Below are positions 50,282 to 59,611 of a stretch of 64,000 nt of DNA, piece by piece. The notes beneath the pieces are model-generated. The model had not been told where the DNA came from. It saw only the letters and a list, made by a program, of their open reading frames with translations, and did not search any database. Numbering within the stretch: the first letter of the stretch is position 1; each line of letters starts with the position of its first letter. Source of the DNA: Duganella phyllosphaerae. GTDB lineage: Bacteria; Pseudomonadota; Gammaproteobacteria; Burkholderiales; Burkholderiaceae_D. Location of the stretch: the NCBI RefSeq assembly GCF_001758785.1, contig NZ_LROM01000096.1:23923-87922 (forward strand), in the 5' to 3' direction. The translations under genes and the position numbers were made by a program.

Positions 50282-51744
50282 GGCTTGTCGTTGTTATCGA
50301 GGAAGGTGGCCGGCAAATAGATGGCCAGCGCGCCCAGCGCGCTCAGGTACCAGGTCGATGAGAAATTCATCAGCATCGGCAGGGCGTTCACTACCAGCAT
50401 GAACATGATGATGTACTTGGCCGCGTCGCGGTGGCGGCTGCGCGCGAATGGCTTGGGGCCGGGGGCGGCGTTGACCTTGCCGTGGAACTGGGCGCCGAAC
50501 CAGGCTTTCATCTGGTCGGCCGGCACCGGGGCCGAGCGCGACCAGGTCATTTCGTGTTCGGTCGTCTCGCGCGCCAGCTTGATCTGCCCAGCTTCGTATT
50601 CCTCGACCTGGGTGACGTCGCCGACGGCCACGCGCCAATTGAAAGCGCCGGCGGCCCAGGTGACGGTGGAACCGTATTCGTACAGGCTGTCGTAGCGCAC
50701 GCGGTCGATCACGACGTTGCCGGCACCCGGTTGGTATTGCAGCGGCCACTCGGCCATGACGCTGGCGCCGGACCAGCCTTCGTCGGTCTCCACCAGCCAC
50801 GAAAAGCCCGCGCGGGCGCCGTACAGCAGGTACTCGGTCCACTCGGTGCCCTCGTCGTCGGCGCGGCGCATCACGCCGATGATGGTGAAGTCCTGGCCGT
50901 TGATTTTTGTGGTGGCGCCCAGGTCGATCGTCGTGGTCACCCTGGCGATTCGTTCGCCGGCGGCCAGCACCTGCGCCTTGGGGCTGGTGGCGTCGATCTG
51001 GGCCTGGCAGGCCGCGCAGACCAGCGTATTGGTCACGCCGGGCAGGTACTTGATGGCGCTGCCGCACGACGGGCAGTCGAGGGCGGCCAGCTTGCCGCGA
51101 TAGCGGCCGGCTGCGCGCAGTATCGTGTCGTCGTCGCGCAGCAGCTGCGGTTGCAGGCTGTCGAGCGTGACGGCAGCGCCGGTGTAGACCACCGGCGCGC
51201 CGTCGGAATAATCGAGGGTGATGAATTCCGCACCTTTGCGAAAATCGGCGACCTTCGACTGGTAGCCGTCGCCCACGCGGAACGGCAGCTCGCCCTGGCC
51301 GCCGACGCAATCGGCCACGCGGATTTCGGCGGCGGTGTACGACGCGCCGTTGATGTCGTAATTGTGGCCCGGTTGCAGCTGCTCGAACGCCGGCAGCGTG
51401 GCATCGCCCTTGAATTCGGCGGTGATCGTGTACAGGCCCGACGAATCGCCGAGCCACGACGTGGCGCCGTCGTCGAACAGCAAATACCACTCGTTCCACA
51501 TGCCGGCCGCATAGCGCAGCTGGATGCGGCCGATGACCGTGAACGGCCGCCCGGCCAGCACCCCGGCGGTACCGATCTGGATCGGCGAATAGTCTTCCAG
51601 CACCGCCGACATCTTGCCGAAGTACTTGACCGTGTCGGCATCTTTGAGCACGGTGGTGGCGCAGTACTCGCACACGGCCACCACCGACGCGTGCGAGCGG
51701 AACTTGACTTCCGCGCCGCAGCTGGGACAGGAGACGATTTGCAT
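50278..51744 (-). CDS. DUF4178-type zinc-ribbon membrane protein
   Basis: This protein of 488 residues begins with a zinc ribbon (Cys6, Cys9, Cys25, Cys28) and has a second one in the middle (CPSCGSAIKYLPG..., CAACQ). Between and after them are two copies of a beta-rich domain with WLGDSSGLYTIT / FSWLVETDEGWSG segments, typical of DUF4178. The C-terminus has two membrane helices (about residues 440-485). DUF4178 proteins recur with SpeD, SpeE, DUF350 and SPFH proteins, but the role is not settled. It starts 10 bases after the SPFH gene and overlaps the small gene downstream. Confidence 0.85.
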   Translation of the reverse strand: MQIVSCPSCGAEVKFRSHASVVAVCEYCATTVLKDADTVKYFGKMSAVLEDYSPIQIGTAGVLAGRPFTVIGRIQLRYAAGMWNEWYLLFDDGATSWLGDSSGLYTITAEFKGDATLPAFEQLQPGHNYDINGASYTAAEIRVADCVGGQGELPFRVGDGYQSKVADFRKGAEFITLDYSDGAPVVYTGAAVTLDSLQPQLLRDDDTILRAAGRYRGKLAALDCPSCGSAIKYLPGVTNTLVCAACQAQIDATSPKAQVLAAGERIARVTTTIDLGATTKINGQDFTIIGVMRRADDEGTEWTEYLLYGARAGFSWLVETDEGWSGASVMAEWPLQYQPGAGNVVIDRVRYDSLYEYGSTVTWAAGAFNWRVAVGDVTQVEEYEAGQIKLARETTEHEMTWSRSAPVPADQMKAWFGAQFHGKVNAAPGPKPFARSRHRDAAKYIIMFMLVVNALPMLMNFSSTWYLSALGALAIYLPATFLDNNDKP

Positions 51745-51754
51745 GTGGCTCTGG

Positions 51755-52795
51755 TTAACCGATCAGTTTTTTCAGCAGTTCGGCCTTGGTGCTGTCGTAG
51801 TCGGCAGCCGAGATCAGGCCCTTGTCGAGCAGGCCCTTGAGCTTTTGCAGGCGCGCTTCCACGGAGTCGTCGGCAGCAGCAGGTGCAGCAGCGGGTGCAG
51901 CGGGAGCAGCAGCCGGAGCCATCGACGCCCCCATCGCGTTGCCCATGGCCTGGCCCACCGTCATGCCCGCGCCGAGGCCGGCGCCGATGCCCGCCAGCCC
52001 CCCTTCGTTTTGCGCGGCCAGCGGAATTGCCGTCGCCGTCTGGTAGCGCGTAAAGCCGGTCATCTTGTCGGCCGAGAGGCCGCCCTTCATGCCGGCCGAG
52101 ATGCGGTCGTCGAGCGCCTTTTGCAGTTCCTCGGGCAGGCTCACGCTGGCGACGTTGAATTCATCGAGGCCGATACCGTAGCGGCCGAACGCTTCGATCA
52201 AATCGCCCTTGACCTGCTGCGCCATCAGCGCCTGGTTGGCCGCCATGTCGAGGAACGGCACGTTCGAGCTGCCCAGCGAGCTGGCCATGGAGGCCATCAG
52301 GATCCCGCGCAGCTGTTCTTCGACCTGGTCGCGCGTGTAGGTTTCGCGCGTGCCGCTGATCTCCTTGAAGAACTGGCGCGGATCGCTGACCCGGTACGAG
52401 TACATGCCGAAGGCGCGCACGCGGATCATGTCGAAGTCCTTGTCGCGGATCGTGATCGGCTGCGGCGTGCCCCATTTGCGGCCGGTCTGCACACGGGTGC
52501 TGAAAAAATAGACATCCGACTTGAATGGCGAGTCGAACAGCTTGTCCCAGTTTTTCAGGTTGGTCAGCAGCGGCAGGGTTTGCGTGGTGAGCTTGTGGGT
52601 GCCGGGGCCGAAGACGTCGGCGATCTGCCCCTCGTTGACGAACACCGCCATCTGCGACTCGCGCACGACCAGCACGCCGCCGTTTTGAATCTCCTGGTCC
52701 TGCATCGGGAAGCGCCAGGCCAGCACGCCGTCCACTTCCTCGTTCCATTGCAGTACGTCGATAAACTGCTTCTTGATAAAGCTGCCGATGCCCAT
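51755..52795 (-). CDS. SPFH domain protein with C-terminal SHOCT
   Basis: This SPFH/band-7 protein of 346 residues has the 'virion core protein-like' opening (MGIGSFIKKQFIDVLQW) and no membrane helix at its N-terminus. The SPFH core covers about residues 25-240. A Gly/Ala-rich linker follows (about 260-310), then a SHOCT domain (RLQKLKGLLDKGLISAADYDSTKAELLKKL, a landmark of about 30 residues). Such proteins form ring or cage-like scaffolds at membranes. It lies between DUF350 (20 bases upstream) and DUF4178 in the same transcript. Confidence 0.88.
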   Translation of the reverse strand: MGIGSFIKKQFIDVLQWNEEVDGVLAWRFPMQDQEIQNGGVLVVRESQMAVFVNEGQIADVFGPGTHKLTTQTLPLLTNLKNWDKLFDSPFKSDVYFFSTRVQTGRKWGTPQPITIRDKDFDMIRVRAFGMYSYRVSDPRQFFKEISGTRETYTRDQVEEQLRGILMASMASSLGSSNVPFLDMAANQALMAQQVKGDLIEAFGRYGIGLDEFNVASVSLPEELQKALDDRISAGMKGGLSADKMTGFTRYQTATAIPLAAQNEGGLAGIGAGLGAGMTVGQAMGNAMGASMAPAAAPAAPAAAPAAADDSVEARLQKLKGLLDKGLISAADYDSTKAELLKKLIG

Positions 52796-52815
52796 GATGG
52801 ACCTCCGTTCAAATG

Positions 52816-53202
52816 TCAGGAAATGCAGGCGCCGTTGATGACGCCGATGGAAATGGCGATGGCGCCCAGCAGGCCGCCAAACGCCGTGTTGTTGCCCTCG
52901 ATCTGGTCCTTGGCCATGTTCAGCACGCGAGTGGTGATGGCGTAGGCCAGGATCTGCACCACCATCGCGCCGAACGCCCAGGCGAAGAACTGCTGGTAAC
53001 CGAGGGTATGCATCAGCGCGGAACCGACCGTGATCGAAAAGCCGATCAAGGCGCCGCCCAGCGACAGGGCTGCGGCCTGGTTGCCCTGGCGGATCAGCAG
53101 CACCTCGTTGTACGGCGTGATGCGCGTGTACACGGCAAAGAACACGGCCAGCAGCATCGCGGCCAATAAAAGATGGATCAGATAATTGAGGATAGCTGGC
53201 AC
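52816..53202 (-). CDS. DUF350 (YjfL-like) membrane protein
   Basis: This membrane protein of 128 residues has four helices (about 5-24, 44-64, 72-92, 105-125) and the DUF350 traits TPYNEVLLIRQGN and AAALSLGGALIGFSITVGSAL. E. coli YjfL belongs here, in an operon with PspA-like and ATP-grasp proteins. It is the first gene of the minus-strand operon, and the 90 bases upstream are shared with the divergent aminopropyltransferase gene. Confidence 0.88.
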   Translation of the reverse strand: MPAILNYLIHLLLAAMLLAVFFAVYTRITPYNEVLLIRQGNQAAALSLGGALIGFSITVGSALMHTLGYQQFFAWAFGAMVVQILAYAITTRVLNMAKDQIEGNNTAFGGLLGAIAISIGVINGACIS

Positions 53203-53292
53203 GGCGCGCTCTCGCAGGTTAAAGTGACGACTAACTTTACTAACTTGCTAACAAAGCAGCATGGTAGTGCATAACAGGCCCGAATAAGCGTA
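53203..53292. promoter_or_regulatory. Shared divergent promoter region of the polyamine-linked cluster
   Basis: The 90 bases between the divergent DUF350 and aminopropyltransferase genes must hold promoters for both operons. The ACTAACTTTACTAACTTGCT stretch at 53231-53250 contains a direct repeat of CTAACTT and could be an operator. No clear -35/-10 pair was fixed. Confidence 0.4.
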
Positions 53293-54804
53293 ATGAACAA
53301 AAAAATCCTGATCCTGTCCGTGTTTGTGGTCGCCTCGTGCGGCCTGGCGTATGAGCTGATTGCCGGCGCCCTGGCCAGCTACCTGCTCGGCGACTCGGTG
53401 CTGCAGTTCTCCACCATCATCGGCTGCTACCTGTTTGCCATGGGCGTGGGCGCGCACTTTTCCAAGTACGTGCGCGACGAGGACGTGATGGCGCGCTTTG
53501 TCGACATCGAACTGGCGGTGGGACTGGTGGGCGGCATTTCGGCGGCGGTGCTGTTCCTGACGTTTTCGTGGAGCGCCGCGCCGTTTCGCGCCATGCTCTA
53601 CACGATGGTGTTCTTGGTGGGCGCCTTCGTGGGCATGGAAGTGCCGCTGGTGATGCGCGCACTCAATGCGCGCCAGACCGACTTCAGTGAACTGGTCAGC
53701 CGCGTCCTCACCTTTGATTATCTCGGTGCGCTGGCGGTCTCGCTGCTGTTCCCGCTGGTGATGGCGCCCAAGCTGGGGCTGGTGCGCAGCGGTTTTGTGT
53801 TCGGCATGCTCAACGTGGGCGTGGCCCTGTGGACCATTCGGGTGTTTCGCGCAGAGCTCACCAACGTTACCGGCCGTATGCTGCGGGCCAGCGCCGTGTT
53901 GTTCCTGCTGGTGTGCGGTTTCATTTCTGCCGACCGCCTGACCTACTGGGGTGAACACGGCCTGTTCGGCGACGAAATCGTGTTTGCCACCACCACGCCG
54001 TACCAGCGGCTGGTGGTCACGCGCTGGAAGGACGACCTGCGCCTCTACATCAATGGCAATTTGCAGTTCTCGTCGCGCGACGAGTATCGCTACCACGAGG
54101 CGCTGGTGCACCCGGTACTGGAACCGCTGCCGTGGGCCAGGCGCGTGCTGGTGCTGGGCGGCGGCGACGGCCTGGCCCTGCGCGAGATCCTGCGGTATAA
54201 AAATATCGAGCATGTCACCCTGGTCGATCTCGATCCGGCCATGACCGGCGCCTTTGCCAGCCGCGCGGAACTGGTCAAGCTCAATCACGGCTCGCTCACC
54301 GACAAGCGGGTTACCGTGGTCAATGCCGATGCGGCGATCTGGCTCCAGCATAACGACGACATGTTCGACGCGGTGATCGTCGACTTCCCCGATCCGTCCA
54401 GTTTCGCGTTGGGCAAGCTGTACTCGGTGCCGTTCTACGGCATGGTGAAAAAGCACCTGGCGGCCAACGGCCTGATGACGGTGCAATCGACGTCGCCGTT
54501 TTTTGCGCCGCACGCCTACTGGACCATCGACGCCACGCTGCGCGAAGTGGGCATGAAAACCTCGCCTTACCACGCCTACGTGCCGTCGTTCGGCGAATGG
54601 GGTTTTGTGCTGGCCAGCCCGCAGGCCGACTACACGCCGCCGACCAGGTACCGGCTGCCGATGCGGTACCTGAACGAGGAAACCACGCGCGAGATGTTCA
54701 TCTTCCCGCCCGATATGCCGGCACTGCCGATGGCGCCCAACCGCCTCAACACGCAGTCGCTGGTGCACGAGTTCGAGCAGGACTGGCGCCGGGTGATCCG
54801 ATGA
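53293..54804 (+). CDS. Membrane-fused polyamine aminopropyltransferase (SpeE-like)
   Basis: This protein of 503 residues joins about six to seven membrane helices (residues 1-215) to a spermidine-synthase-like domain (about 225-480). The transferase part has the SAM-type loop VLVLGGGDGLALREIL, the acidic DLDP and the catalytic-type VDFPDPSS. It would transfer aminopropyl groups from decarboxylated SAM, which the linked SpeD-like protein could supply. The acceptor is unknown. It begins the plus-strand operon and is followed 13 bases later by the flavoprotein gene. Confidence 0.9.
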   Translation: MNKKILILSVFVVASCGLAYELIAGALASYLLGDSVLQFSTIIGCYLFAMGVGAHFSKYVRDEDVMARFVDIELAVGLVGGISAAVLFLTFSWSAAPFRAMLYTMVFLVGAFVGMEVPLVMRALNARQTDFSELVSRVLTFDYLGALAVSLLFPLVMAPKLGLVRSGFVFGMLNVGVALWTIRVFRAELTNVTGRMLRASAVLFLLVCGFISADRLTYWGEHGLFGDEIVFATTTPYQRLVVTRWKDDLRLYINGNLQFSSRDEYRYHEALVHPVLEPLPWARRVLVLGGGDGLALREILRYKNIEHVTLVDLDPAMTGAFASRAELVKLNHGSLTDKRVTVVNADAAIWLQHNDDMFDAVIVDFPDPSSFALGKLYSVPFYGMVKKHLAANGLMTVQSTSPFFAPHAYWTIDATLREVGMKTSPYHAYVPSFGEWGFVLASPQADYTPPTRYRLPMRYLNEETTREMFIFPPDMPALPMAPNRLNTQSLVHEFEQDWRRVIR

Positions 54805-54817
54805 TGGAAGCCTCCTG

Positions 54818-56428
54818 ATGTTGCGCCGATCTTTTTTAGTATGGGGCGGCATGGCCGGCCTGGCTGCTGCCGGCAGCGTGGCCGGTTTCCAGCGCTGGCA
54901 GGAGATCACGCCGGTGCTGCACTACCCGGGCCGCGACGAGGGCCATTATCTGCGCGACCGCAAGGCGTTGCCGCCGCCGTCGGAAGTGATTACCACCGAC
55001 ATTGCCATCCTCGGCTCCGGCGTGGCGGGCCTCACCGCCGCCTGGAAGCTCAATCAACTGGGCAGGACCGACATGCTGATGATCGACGGTCCGCAAGCGT
55101 ATGGCAATGCCGCCGGCGGTGCCTTTGGCGACCTCGAATACCCGACCGGCGCCCACTACCTGCCGCTGCCGTCACCCGAGTCGGTCCATGTGCGCGAAAT
55201 CCTGGCCGACCTGGGCATCATTGAAAAAGACGCTTTCGGTGACAAGCCATACTACGACGAGCGCTTCCTCCTGCACGCGCCCGAAGAGCGGCTGCTGCAC
55301 GACGGCCACTGGCAGGAAGGCTTCATGCCCACCGAGGGCGTGCCGCAGTGGGAGCTCGACGAACATACGCGCTTCTTCAAGGAAGTCGAACGCCTGCGCC
55401 AGCTGCACGGCAGCGATGGCCGCCGCGTGTTCGTGTTCCCTACCGTGATGTCGTCGGAGGACCCGGCATGGACGGCGCTCGACCGCATCACGCTCAAGGT
55501 GTGGCTCGAGCAGAACGGCTACCGTTCGCCAACCTTGCACTGGTACCTGAACTACTGCTGCCGCGATGACTACGGCACCCGCTACGACCAGGTGTCGGCG
55601 TGGGCCGGCCTGCACTACTATTGCAGCCGCTGGGGCAAGGCGGCCAACGCCAACGACGGCACCTGGCTCACCTGGCCCGGCGGGCTGCAACCGCTGGTGC
55701 GCGGCATGGAACAGTCGTCCGGCATCAGGCGCCGCGCCGGCACCTGCATCTCGCTCAAAAAGACCGCCACCGGCGTGGAGGCGCTGTGCTTCCGGCTCGA
55801 TGCCGGCAAGCCCACCACCTACCTGGTTCGCGCGCGCAAAGCCATCTGCGCCATGCCCACCTACGTCGCTGCGCGGGTAGTGGAAAACATCGCCGACTAC
55901 GGTTTCGATTCGGCCAGACACATTCCCGAGTACGCGCCGTGGATGGTGGCCAATTTCCTGCTCAAGCGCTTTCCCGACGAGCTGCCCGGCCAGCCGCTGT
56001 CGTGGGACAACGTGGTGTACAGCGAACCGGGGCTGGGGTTTGTCGTCTCCACCCACCAGGATATCCGCGTGCGCCCGCCCGAGAAAACCGTGTTCAGTTC
56101 CTACGTGGCGCTGTCGGACCGCAAGGCGGTCAATGCGCGGCGCTGGATGGTGGCGGCCAAGCCGGAAGAGCTGCTGGCGCTGGCCTGCGCCGATCTGAAA
56201 GCCGCGTACGGTACGCAGTTCGCTTCGTGCGTGGAGCGGGTGGACATCACCTTGCGCGGCCACGCCATGAGCGTGCCGTGGCCGAACTTTCGCAGCAATG
56301 CCGGCATGAAGGCGCTGCGCGAGGCCGATGGCAGCATCCTGTTTGCCCATGCCGATCTGTCGGGCTTTTCGGTGTTCGAGGAGGCCGCGTGGTGGGGGTA
56401 TCGGGCGGCAACGCTGGCGGCAAAGTGA
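54818..56428 (+). CDS. Tat-exported FAD-dependent oxidoreductase (amine-oxidase type)
   Basis: This flavoprotein of 536 residues has a Tat-like signal (LRRSFLVWGG, hydrophobic to about residue 24), so it probably acts outside the cytoplasm or on the membrane. The FAD-binding ILGSGVAGLTAA has its GxGxxG at residues 66-71. The C-terminal ILFAHADLSGFSVFEEAAWWG resembles the FAD-contacting end of amine oxidases. It is the partner of the SpeE-like gene in the operon, so a polyamine or aminopropylated product is a plausible substrate. The order matches DUF350-SPFH-DUF4178 clusters. Confidence 0.85.
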   Translation: MLRRSFLVWGGMAGLAAAGSVAGFQRWQEITPVLHYPGRDEGHYLRDRKALPPPSEVITTDIAILGSGVAGLTAAWKLNQLGRTDMLMIDGPQAYGNAAGGAFGDLEYPTGAHYLPLPSPESVHVREILADLGIIEKDAFGDKPYYDERFLLHAPEERLLHDGHWQEGFMPTEGVPQWELDEHTRFFKEVERLRQLHGSDGRRVFVFPTVMSSEDPAWTALDRITLKVWLEQNGYRSPTLHWYLNYCCRDDYGTRYDQVSAWAGLHYYCSRWGKAANANDGTWLTWPGGLQPLVRGMEQSSGIRRRAGTCISLKKTATGVEALCFRLDAGKPTTYLVRARKAICAMPTYVAARVVENIADYGFDSARHIPEYAPWMVANFLLKRFPDELPGQPLSWDNVVYSEPGLGFVVSTHQDIRVRPPEKTVFSSYVALSDRKAVNARRWMVAAKPEELLALACADLKAAYGTQFASCVERVDITLRGHAMSVPWPNFRSNAGMKALREADGSILFAHADLSGFSVFEEAAWWGYRAATLAAK

Positions 56429-56462
56429 TAAGCTGGTCCATCGACAAAACCAGAAGACAGCC

Positions 56463-57305
56463 ATGACCCACAACGCCCGCAAGCGCTTTCTCGCCCCCGC
56501 CAAACCGAAGTTGCGCGACGAAGACGCCGGCAACAGCGTGTTCTCCAGCCGCGCCGCCAATCCCGACCTGAGCAAGTCGAAAGCCAAGGCGCTCGACAAC
56601 GAACGCACGGCCGGCCTGATCTCGCGCATCTCCGATTTGCAGGACCGCCTGTACGCGCTGCACCAGCACAAGGTGCTGCTGGTGTTGCAAGGCATGGATA
56701 CGTCCGGCAAGGACGGCCTGGTGCGCGCGCTGTTCAGTGGCGTCAACCCGATGGGCGTGCGCGCGGTGGCCTTCAAGGCGCCGACGGATGCAGAACTGGC
56801 GCACGACTACCTGTGGCGCGTGCACCAGCACGTGCCGGTCAAGGGCGAGATCGCGATCTTCAACCGCAGCCACTACGAGGACGTGCTGATCACTCGCGTA
56901 CAGGGCATGATCGATGACGATGAATGCGAGCGCCGCTACGCCCACATCCGCGACTTCGAGCGCATGCTCACGGAAACCGGCACCGTGATCATCAAGGTAT
57001 TCCTGCACATCTCGCACGAGGAGCAGCGCGAACGGCTGCAGGAACGGCTCGACGATCCCGACAAACAGTGGAAGTTCGATCCCAACGATATCGAGCAGCG
57101 CAAGAAGTGGGGCGACTACGTCAAGGCCTACGAGCACGCGATCCGCGCCACCAATACCGACTACGCGCCGTGGTACATCGTGCCGGCCGACTCCAAGGTG
57201 CACCGCAACCTGGCCATTGCCAGCCTGTTGCTGGAAACACTGGAGAGCATGGACTTGCAGTATCCGCCGCCGCACCCGGACCTGTCCTCGTTCACGGTAG
57301 TGTAA
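56463..57305 (+). CDS. Polyphosphate kinase 2 family protein
   Basis: PPK2 proteins transfer phosphate between polyphosphate and nucleotides. The product has 280 residues. ATG 56463 gives MTHNARKRFLAPA; the frame upstream is inside the flavoprotein gene. Walker A is GMDTSGKDG at residues 77-85, the lid-type IFNRSHYEDVLITRV segment follows, and the C-terminal WYIVPADSKVHRNLAIA is typical. The length of 280 residues suits class I or III PPK2 (ADP or AMP/ADP phosphorylation). It lies 34 bases after the flavoprotein gene and may be co-transcribed with it. Confidence 0.93.
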   Translation: MTHNARKRFLAPAKPKLRDEDAGNSVFSSRAANPDLSKSKAKALDNERTAGLISRISDLQDRLYALHQHKVLLVLQGMDTSGKDGLVRALFSGVNPMGVRAVAFKAPTDAELAHDYLWRVHQHVPVKGEIAIFNRSHYEDVLITRVQGMIDDDECERRYAHIRDFERMLTETGTVIIKVFLHISHEEQRERLQERLDDPDKQWKFDPNDIEQRKKWGDYVKAYEHAIRATNTDYAPWYIVPADSKVHRNLAIASLLLETLESMDLQYPPPHPDLSSFTVV

Positions 57306-57322
57306 ATTCAAGGAGAACCACG

Positions 57323-58777
57323 ATGCTGCAACTGAAAGATCCATCGCTGCTGCGCCAGCAGGCGTACATCAACGGCCAATGGAGCGACGCCGACAACGGC
57401 GCCACCGTGGCTGTCACCAATCCCGCCACCGGCGAGCAAATCGGCACCGTGCCGGTGATGGGCGCGGCCGAAACCCGGCGCGCCATCGAGGCGGCCAATG
57501 CCGCCTGGCCCGCCTGGCGCAAGAAAACCGCCCGCGAGCGCGCGCTCATCCTGCGCAAGTGGAATGACCTGATCCTGGCCAATACCGACGACCTGGCGCT
57601 GTTGATGACGGCCGAGCAGGGCAAGCCGTTGACCGAGTCGCGCGGCGAAGTGGCCTATGGCGCGTCGTTCATCGAATGGTTCGGCGAGCAGGCCAAGCGC
57701 GTGGCGGGCGAAACCCTGGCCTCGCCGTCGGCCGGCCAACGCATCCTGGTCACGCGCGAGCCGATCGGCGTGTGCGCCGCCATCACGCCGTGGAACTTCC
57801 CGATCGCCATGATCACCCGCAAGGCCGGACCGGCGCTGGCAGCCGGCTGCCCGATGGTGCTCAAACCCGCGCAAGCCACGCCGTTTTCCGCGCTGGCGCT
57901 GGCAGAACTGGCGCAGCGCGCCGGGGTGCCGGCCGGCGTGTTCAGCGTCATTACCGGCAAGTCCGGCGACGTCGGCGGCGAGATGACGGCCAACCCCATC
58001 GTGCGCAAGCTGACCTTTACCGGCTCGACCGACATCGGCCGCCTGCTGATGGAGCAGAGCGCGCCCACCATCAAGAAGCTCTCGCTCGAATTGGGCGGCA
58101 ATGCGCCGTTCATCGTGTTCGACGACGCCGACCTCGATGCGGCCGTGGAAGGCGCCATCGCCTCCAAATACCGCAACGCCGGCCAGACCTGCGTGTGCGC
58201 CAACCGCCTGTACGTGCAGGACGGCGTGTACGACGCCTTTGCCGAAAAACTGGTGGCGGCGGTGCAAAAGCTCAAGGTGGGTAACGGCGTGGAAGACGGC
58301 GTGACGCAAGGCCCGCTGATCGACGCCAAGGCCGTGGAAAAAGTCGAGCAGCACATCGCCGACGCGCTGGACAAGGGCGCGCGCCTGCTCACCGGCGGCA
58401 AGCGCCACGCGCTCGGTCACAGCTTTTTCGAGCCGACCGTGCTGGCCGACGTCACCGGCGACATGCTGGTCGCGCGCGAGGAAACCTTCGGCCCGATGGC
58501 GCCGCTGTTCCGCTTTACCACCGAGGAAGAGGCGATCGCGCTGGCCAACGATACCGAGTTTGGCCTGGCCAGCTATTTTTATGCACGCGACGTGGGCCGC
58601 ATCTGGCGCGTGTCCGAAGGCCTGGAAAGCGGCATGGTGGGCGTGAATACGGGCCTGATCTCGAACGAGATCGCGCCGTTCGGCGGCGTCAAGCAATCGG
58701 GCCTGGGCCGCGAAGGCTCGCACCTCGGCATCGACGACTACCTGGTGGTCAAATACGTGTGCCTCGGCATCGCGTAA
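57323..58777 (+). CDS. gabD: NAD(P)-dependent succinate-semialdehyde dehydrogenase
   Basis: GabD oxidises succinate semialdehyde to succinate at the end of GABA and putrescine breakdown. The product has 484 residues. AGGAG stands eight bases before ATG 57323. Key parts are TPWNFPIAMITRK, FTGSTDIGRLL, ELGGNAPFIVFDDADLD with the catalytic Glu, and Cys290 in GQTCVCANR. The match to E. coli GabD is close along its whole length. The place downstream of a polyamine-linked cluster fits a role in polyamine catabolism, but gabT is not in the window. Confidence 0.93.
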   Translation: MLQLKDPSLLRQQAYINGQWSDADNGATVAVTNPATGEQIGTVPVMGAAETRRAIEAANAAWPAWRKKTARERALILRKWNDLILANTDDLALLMTAEQGKPLTESRGEVAYGASFIEWFGEQAKRVAGETLASPSAGQRILVTREPIGVCAAITPWNFPIAMITRKAGPALAAGCPMVLKPAQATPFSALALAELAQRAGVPAGVFSVITGKSGDVGGEMTANPIVRKLTFTGSTDIGRLLMEQSAPTIKKLSLELGGNAPFIVFDDADLDAAVEGAIASKYRNAGQTCVCANRLYVQDGVYDAFAEKLVAAVQKLKVGNGVEDGVTQGPLIDAKAVEKVEQHIADALDKGARLLTGGKRHALGHSFFEPTVLADVTGDMLVAREETFGPMAPLFRFTTEEEAIALANDTEFGLASYFYARDVGRIWRVSEGLESGMVGVNTGLISNEIAPFGGVKQSGLGREGSHLGIDDYLVVKYVCLGIA

Positions 58778-58849
58778 TCGAAAAGCAGTCGGGCAAGGTA
58801 CTGGCATTTGGCATAGAATGAATTTTCTTTCATTCTTGCCCACCCCACC

Positions 58850-59452
58850 ATGTCCAAGATCCTTGCCCAGTTGTGCGCTGTTTCGTCCCTGACCCTGCTG
58901 GCGGCATCGTCCGCGCTGGCGCAGGCGCCCGCCGCCGGTGCTGCGCCTGCCGCCACCGTGGCGCCGGCCAGCTGCCCGGCCATCCTCAAGCAGAACTTCA
59001 AGCGCCTGCAGGACGAAGCGCCGCAGGACCTGTGCCAGTACGCCGGCAAGGTGATCCTGGTGGTCAATACCGCCAGCTACTGCGGCTTCACCAAGCAGTA
59101 CGAGGGCCTCGAAGCGCTGTACGCCAAGTACGGCAGCAAGGGCCTGGTGGTGCTGGGTTTCCCGTCGAACGACTTCGGCCAGCAGGAACCGGGCAGCGCC
59201 AAGGAAATCGCCGACTTCTGCTACAACACCTACGGCGTCAAGTTCCCGATGTTTGCCAAGACCGTGGTGTCCGGTAAGAACCCGAACCCGCTGTACGCCG
59301 ACCTGATCAAGGCCACCGGCAAGGCGCCGGCCTGGAATTTCCATAAATACCTGATCGGCCGCGATGGCAAGGTGCTGACCAACTTCGGCAGCAAGGTCAC
59401 GCCCGATGACAAGCAACTGGTCGGCGCCGTCGAAAAAGCGCTCGCTTCCTGA
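58850..59452 (+). CDS. Exported glutathione peroxidase-like protein
   Basis: This protein of 200 residues has a signal peptide of about 25 residues and an Ala/Pro-rich linker, so it probably works in the periplasm. The thiol peroxidase core is intact: VNTASYCGFTKQYEGLE with catalytic Cys78, FPSNDFGQQEPGS with the Gln, and WNFHKYLIGRDG with the Trp. It would reduce peroxides with thioredoxin- or glutathione-like donors. Extra Cys residues in the N-terminal third (CPAIL, DLCQYAG) could form a disulfide. It is monocistronic. Confidence 0.92.
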   Translation: MSKILAQLCAVSSLTLLAASSALAQAPAAGAAPAATVAPASCPAILKQNFKRLQDEAPQDLCQYAGKVILVVNTASYCGFTKQYEGLEALYAKYGSKGLVVLGFPSNDFGQQEPGSAKEIADFCYNTYGVKFPMFAKTVVSGKNPNPLYADLIKATGKAPAWNFHKYLIGRDGKVLTNFGSKVTPDDKQLVGAVEKALAS

Positions 59453-59454
59453 AC

Positions 59455-59476
59455 AACCGGCGCATAAAACCGGTTT
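59455..59476 (+). terminator. Possible terminator after the peroxidase gene
   Basis: AACCGG and CCGGTT form a 6-base-pair stem with a 9-base loop, followed only by TTT-type bases. The rest of the gap to 59611 shows no clear signal. Confidence 0.4.
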
Positions 59477-59611
59477 CATGCCGCTCGTCACCAACTAGCA
59501 TGTTCGCGTGGCCCTTTGTGTGCGTCCGCGCACCGGGCGCCTGCGCCTGTTTGTTATTGCCACTGGTCAATCGTGGTTTAATCGGTGGCGACTGACACCA
59601 CGAGATGAACC

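Noticed and set aside
57308..59494. Minus-strand frame of 728 codons opposite gabD and the peroxidase gene
   Set aside because: It spans two well-supported genes and the gap between them, with no recognisable motif or ribosome site.
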